Assembly: GCF_016757965.1 (NCBI RefSeq)
Contig: NZ_JAEKIW010000003.1
Span: 62,001-126,000, forward strand
Length of the DNA: 64,000 nt
Origin: Archaeoglobus neptunius
Lineage (GTDB): Archaea; Halobacteriota; Archaeoglobi; Archaeoglobales; Archaeoglobaceae
Direction of reading: 5' to 3'
Both the position numbers and the translations under genes were made by a program. Positions within the stretch are counted from its first letter, which is position 1. The number at the start of each line of letters is the position of its first letter. The notes beneath the pieces were generated by a model that was not told where the DNA came from, searched no databases, and saw nothing but the letters and a program-made list of their open reading frames with translations. Positions 61,327 through 64,000 of the stretch are shown piece by piece.

Positions 61327-62269
61327 CCGACTTGTTGAAGGCTATTTCCCCTATTGACTTCATGTGTCTGCAGGCACTGAGTATTGTTTCCAGCGCCAGC
61401 CTGTAGTACACACTTCCCTTCATATTGCTCAGCAGTGTTTCTTCCAGCTCCTCAAGGTCTTCAATCGACTCCTCTGAGAGGGAAACATCCGAATTGAAGT
61501 AAGCGTTGGACAGCTTTTCGAAAGCCATTTTCAACTTTTCAAAGTACTTTTTCACCTCTTTAAGCTCATCAGACTTCATCTCTACTGCGTATGTGGAGAA
61601 ATTGTACAGTGCATCTGATATCTCTTCAATCAGCTTTGCCACAGTTCTGATCCCGAGAATTAACCTTAATTCGTTCCATTTTGATGGACTGGAAAACTCC
61701 CTCACAAGTCTGTGTTCCTGTCTTACAGCCAGTAGATAAAGTCTGTCAGAATCTTTTTCTAGATTTTCAATATCTCTGAGGGCTTCTCGATCCCTCCTAT
61801 CAATCCCATCAAGAATGGTCGCTATCATGCTCTGGATGATCTGCGTCATTCTCCGCACTACACCGTATACATCAAAGTCTGTGGACGTGAGGCACTTCAA
61901 AACAATCCTGCCTTCACTTGCATCTATAATCTCCATGCCGATTAAATCCTTGACGATTTCGCCCATTCTGCTTACAGCCCTTGCATTTATCTTCCTGTCG
62001 GTTATCACAATTTCATCAATTCCCTGAAGGTAAAGGGCATATATGAACCTCCTGACAAACTTCTCATCAAGACTAGGAAGCTTGTCAATCTGAACGCTGG
62101 TGATCCTCGCAAATTCTCTGAAACTTTTTGGGTAGAGTGTGATTACGCTGTCCTCAACCTGAAGATAGATATCATCACCCTGCTTCAGTTCGTTCAGCTT
62201 CACCCAGTTCTTGGGCAGACTGACCATGTAACTTGAACCGCCTATCAACTGAAGTTTCCTAACCTCCAT
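61262..62269 (-). CDS. AbrB-PhoU phosphate-uptake regulator
   Basis: A 335-residue protein with an AbrB-like hairpin at residues 1-50 (KLQLIGGSSYMVSLPKNWVK, GDDIYLQVEDSVITLYPK), a linking domain (60-120) and two PhoU-type helical repeats (130-330). Archaeal AbrB-PhoU proteins regulate phosphate transporters; the PiT gene 1.3 kb away fits. Start ATG at 62269, with a TATA-like block CGTATTTTAACC about 28 nt upstream on this strand. Confidence 0.88.
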   Translation of the reverse strand: MEVRKLQLIGGSSYMVSLPKNWVKLNELKQGDDIYLQVEDSVITLYPKSFREFARITSVQIDKLPSLDEKFVRRFIYALYLQGIDEIVITDRKINARAVSRMGEIVKDLIGMEIIDASEGRIVLKCLTSTDFDVYGVVRRMTQIIQSMIATILDGIDRRDREALRDIENLEKDSDRLYLLAVRQEHRLVREFSSPSKWNELRLILGIRTVAKLIEEISDALYNFSTYAVEMKSDELKEVKKYFEKLKMAFEKLSNAYFNSDVSLSEESIEDLEELEETLLSNMKGSVYYRLALETILSACRHMKSIGEIAFNKSVRESLKELRKPERTQSVTGSQ

Positions 62270-62330
62270 TGATACATATGCATTTTAAAGGGTTAAAATA
62301 CGTTTTCCTTTTCAAGTGTCATACTCTTAG

Positions 62331-62340
62331 TTAAATATAA
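62331..62340 (+). promoter_or_regulatory. TATA box of the KaiC-like gene
   Basis: TTAAATATAA lies about 31 nt before the ATG at 62367. Confidence 0.5.
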
Positions 62341-62366
62341 ATGCAGACCAAAACATATAGTATTAT

Positions 62367-63221
62367 ATGTATAGGTATTATGAGCTGAAGGAGCTGGAGT
62401 CGAGGGCTCCGAAACTTTTTGGAATTCCAACCGGGACGAAGCTTGATGATATGTTTTTCAAGATTGAGAAAGAAGGTGACAGGTACGTTAAAAAACCTCT
62501 CGGAGGAATACCGCATCTCGCTGTTATAAACCTCACAGGGGTTCCGGATACGGGTAAGAGTTTGCTGGCAGAGCAGTTCGCAATAACACAGGCAAATGCT
62601 GGGTACAAAGTGCTTTACGTTACGGTCGAAAGTCCCGCAAACTTTCTCTATACAGCGATGAAGCAGAGAAGCGAAGCAATGGGAGTTGATTTCAGCAAAG
62701 TAGAGAGTAACATAGTCGTCATAGATGCAAGCGAGAGCGATGAACTCAGGGAAAATCCCAAAGCACTCATGGAAACCATGGCATACGCAATCAAGGAGAA
62801 AAAAGTTACGAACACCGTCATTGACAGCATTACTGGACTTTACGAGCATAAGGAAGTGATGGCAAGGCAGATCGTAAGGCAGTTTTACAACTTCATGAAA
62901 AGGTACCGACAAACCGGTGTTTTTGTATCCCAGAAGAGGTCTGCGCAGGCAAGCGAGACTGCAGAGGCTGCAGGTGGTTTGGCGGTTGCACACATAGTTG
63001 ACGGAACCATAGTTCTCGACAAAAAGCTGATAGAGTCAAGATGGGACGTGAAACTGTACGGCCTGCCAATTGGCAGCGTTTTGAGGACGATAAGAATAGA
63101 CGGATGCAGGATAGCCCCTCACGACCCAAGAACCTGGGTTTTTGAAATTAGCGAGATAGGTACGATTGAGATCACAGTCCCGCTTGATGAGTTCATCAGA
63201 AAATCCGCTGAAGAGCAGTAG
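62367..63221 (+). CDS. KaiC/RadA-like RecA-superfamily ATPase
   Basis: A 284-residue single-domain ATPase: Walker A LTGVPDTGKSLLAEQF near residue 57, Walker B NTVIDSITGLYEH near 150 and GGLAVAHIVDGTIVLDK. It is shorter than RadA and lacks the DNA-binding HhH domain and L2-like loop. Archaeal KaiC-like proteins are linked to signalling, motility and sensing. It is followed 12 nt later by a gene for a regulator, forming a stable two-gene unit. Confidence 0.85.
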   Translation: MYRYYELKELESRAPKLFGIPTGTKLDDMFFKIEKEGDRYVKKPLGGIPHLAVINLTGVPDTGKSLLAEQFAITQANAGYKVLYVTVESPANFLYTAMKQRSEAMGVDFSKVESNIVVIDASESDELRENPKALMETMAYAIKEKKVTNTVIDSITGLYEHKEVMARQIVRQFYNFMKRYRQTGVFVSQKRSAQASETAEAAGGLAVAHIVDGTIVLDKKLIESRWDVKLYGLPIGSVLRTIRIDGCRIAPHDPRTWVFEISEIGTIEITVPLDEFIRKSAEEQ

Positions 63222-63233
63222 GGGGTGATGGAA

Positions 63234-63839
63234 ATGGGATTTGAAGTTATCGCCAGGCCAAAAGGCGGAAATGTTGACAAAATGGCAGAAAAAGTTTTTT
63301 ATGAAAGTATAAAACTACTTGGTGGTTTGAGGAGGCTGATCGAGTTCAGAAACCTGACGTGGCTGCCAAGCCTAGCAGAGGCAGCCTATGTTGTCGTCCT
63401 CAAAAATGAGACTTTGAAGACCTACGGAGAAATAGCAAGAGAGCTAGGAATAACGGAACAGACGGCAAAGAACATAGTAACTGCAGATGAGGAGGAGGTC
63501 ATAAAATATCTGGAGGGTGAGCTTGAAGAGAGGCCGAAAGACCACATTGCAGGAGGAATTGCAAAAATGGCCTACAGAAGACTGAAAGAGGAAGGCAAGC
63601 TTGATACAGAAGAAATTGAAATCAGGCAGGAAGAGATGAATGTTCTGGACATAGACTGGGCGGTGCATGTTCTGGCGAAAGTCAGGGGGCTCGATTTCCC
63701 GGCTAGCAGAGAAGAGCTGGTGGAAAGGCTTGGCGGAATGATCATCAAAGGCAGAAAGATTGAGGACATCCTCGAGATGATTGAGTATCCAGTAAAATCG
63801 CCTGCTGAACTCCTGCACAAGATTAAGCTTCAGCTCTGA
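63234..63839 (+). CDS. Regulatory protein paired with the KaiC-like ATPase (HTH)
   Basis: A 201-residue protein. The core LGGLRRLIEFRNLTWLPSLA and LKTYGEIARELGITEQTAKN look like a helix-turn-helix regulator; the C-terminal half is helical (VHVLAKVRGLDFPASREELV). It shows features of the archaeal regulatory domain proteins encoded next to KaiC-like ATPases. GGGGGTGATG precedes the ATG at 63234. Confidence 0.75.
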   Translation: MGFEVIARPKGGNVDKMAEKVFYESIKLLGGLRRLIEFRNLTWLPSLAEAAYVVVLKNETLKTYGEIARELGITEQTAKNIVTADEEEVIKYLEGELEERPKDHIAGGIAKMAYRRLKEEGKLDTEEIEIRQEEMNVLDIDWAVHVLAKVRGLDFPASREELVERLGGMIIKGRKIEDILEMIEYPVKSPAELLHKIKLQL

Positions 63840-63876
63840 CCAAATATTTTTTTACAGTATCCCCAACAGAGTTTTC

Positions 63877-64000
63877 GTGGAGATTGTTACATACTCCAAA
63901 AATGTTTTTATTCCCCTCACACCAAACTGCCGTAATCGCTGTGCTTACTGCGGATATCGGAGTGATGAGCCAAAACTGATGAGTGAGGGCGAGGTCAGAT
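63877..64000 (+). CDS. cofG: FO synthase subunit 1 (CofG), N-terminal fragment at window edge
   Basis: The frame from the GTG at 63877 reads VTYSKNVFIPLTPNC and the radical SAM motif CRNRCAYCGYRSDEPK, ending at the window edge after 41 codons. The wording is that of CofG, which with CofH builds the deazaflavin FO of coenzyme F420 from tyrosine and a ribitylaminouracil. AAATATTTTT at 63843-63852 lies about 28 nt upstream. Confidence 0.85.
   Translation, partial: MEIVTYSKNVFIPLTPNCRNRCAYCGYRSDEPKLMSEGEVR

Noticed and set aside
1-64000. CRISPR array or insertion sequence
   Set aside because: No regularly spaced repeats, no transposase gene and no Cas gene was seen; the only long direct repeat is the att pair.

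Overview
The window looks like a chromosome segment of a hyperthermophilic euryarchaeon of the order Archaeoglobales (Archaeoglobus, Geoglobus or Ferroglobus; the genus cannot be settled by reading alone). It carries archaeal information-processing genes (DNA primase small subunit, Gins51, S27e, L44e, archaeal TrpRS, aTrm56), archaeal cofactor genes (MptA for methanopterin, the start of cofG for coenzyme F420, an MqnD-family menaquinone gene) and two ferredoxin-dependent 2-oxoacid oxidoreductases. It also has a RACo-like corrinoid activator, beta-oxidation enzymes, and an IscS lacking the PLP lysine, a trait reported for A. fulgidus. Genes are densely packed, often overlap by 4 nt, and many starts lie about 25 nt after a TATA-like box, as expected for leaderless archaeal mRNAs.

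Layout. 0-6.3 kb: end of a LivF-type ATPase, a UPF1-like helicase, a PAS histidine kinase, small conserved proteins and an S27e-L44e-Gins51 operon. 6.3-17.1 kb: GalT-like protein, AmrS-like radical SAM enzyme, a GlpA-like pair, aTrm56, a gamma-alpha/beta oxidoreductase, NAD-kinase-like protein, DapF and PyrD. 17.2-22.4 kb: GTPBP1-like GTPase, NikR, primase cluster, RimI, and a ubiquitin-like MoaD/ThiS protein coupled to an unlisted 52-aa basic protein.

22.68-29.34 kb: an integrated element in a tRNA-Val(CAC) gene. Its 28-bp direct repeats copy the tRNA 3' end. It carries a split SSV-type integrase with a large internal deletion, two intact VapBC modules, a truncated RelE, and a wrecked defence-type cassette (DUF1156 methyltransferase, DUF499 ATPase that has lost its Walker A, and a partner protein). 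This is the most unusual part of the window.

29.5-37 kb: TusA-DsrE-IscS-IscU-HTH-TRASH sulfur/iron-sulfur operon, crotonase, PfpI-like protein, RACo-like activator, a degenerate histone-deacetylase-like protein and tRNA-Phe(GAA). 37-47 kb: MqnD, LysE-type exporter, pyruvate:ferredoxin oxidoreductase operon, PEBP lipoprotein, TSUP permease, regulators, PanE, TrpRS and PurM. 47-64 kb: endonuclease III, transporters, MptA, a secreted LTD-PLD protein, a GTPase-DUF2073-Zn-ribbon operon, a second PAS kinase, a homocysteine-forming DUF39/NIL-ferredoxin pair, 3-hydroxyacyl-CoA dehydrogenase, a phosphate module (PiT and AbrB-PhoU), a KaiC-like ATPase with its regulator partner, and the first 41 codons of cofG.

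No rRNA, CRISPR array or insertion sequence was recognised. Functional names rest on motif recognition by eye; no database search was run.
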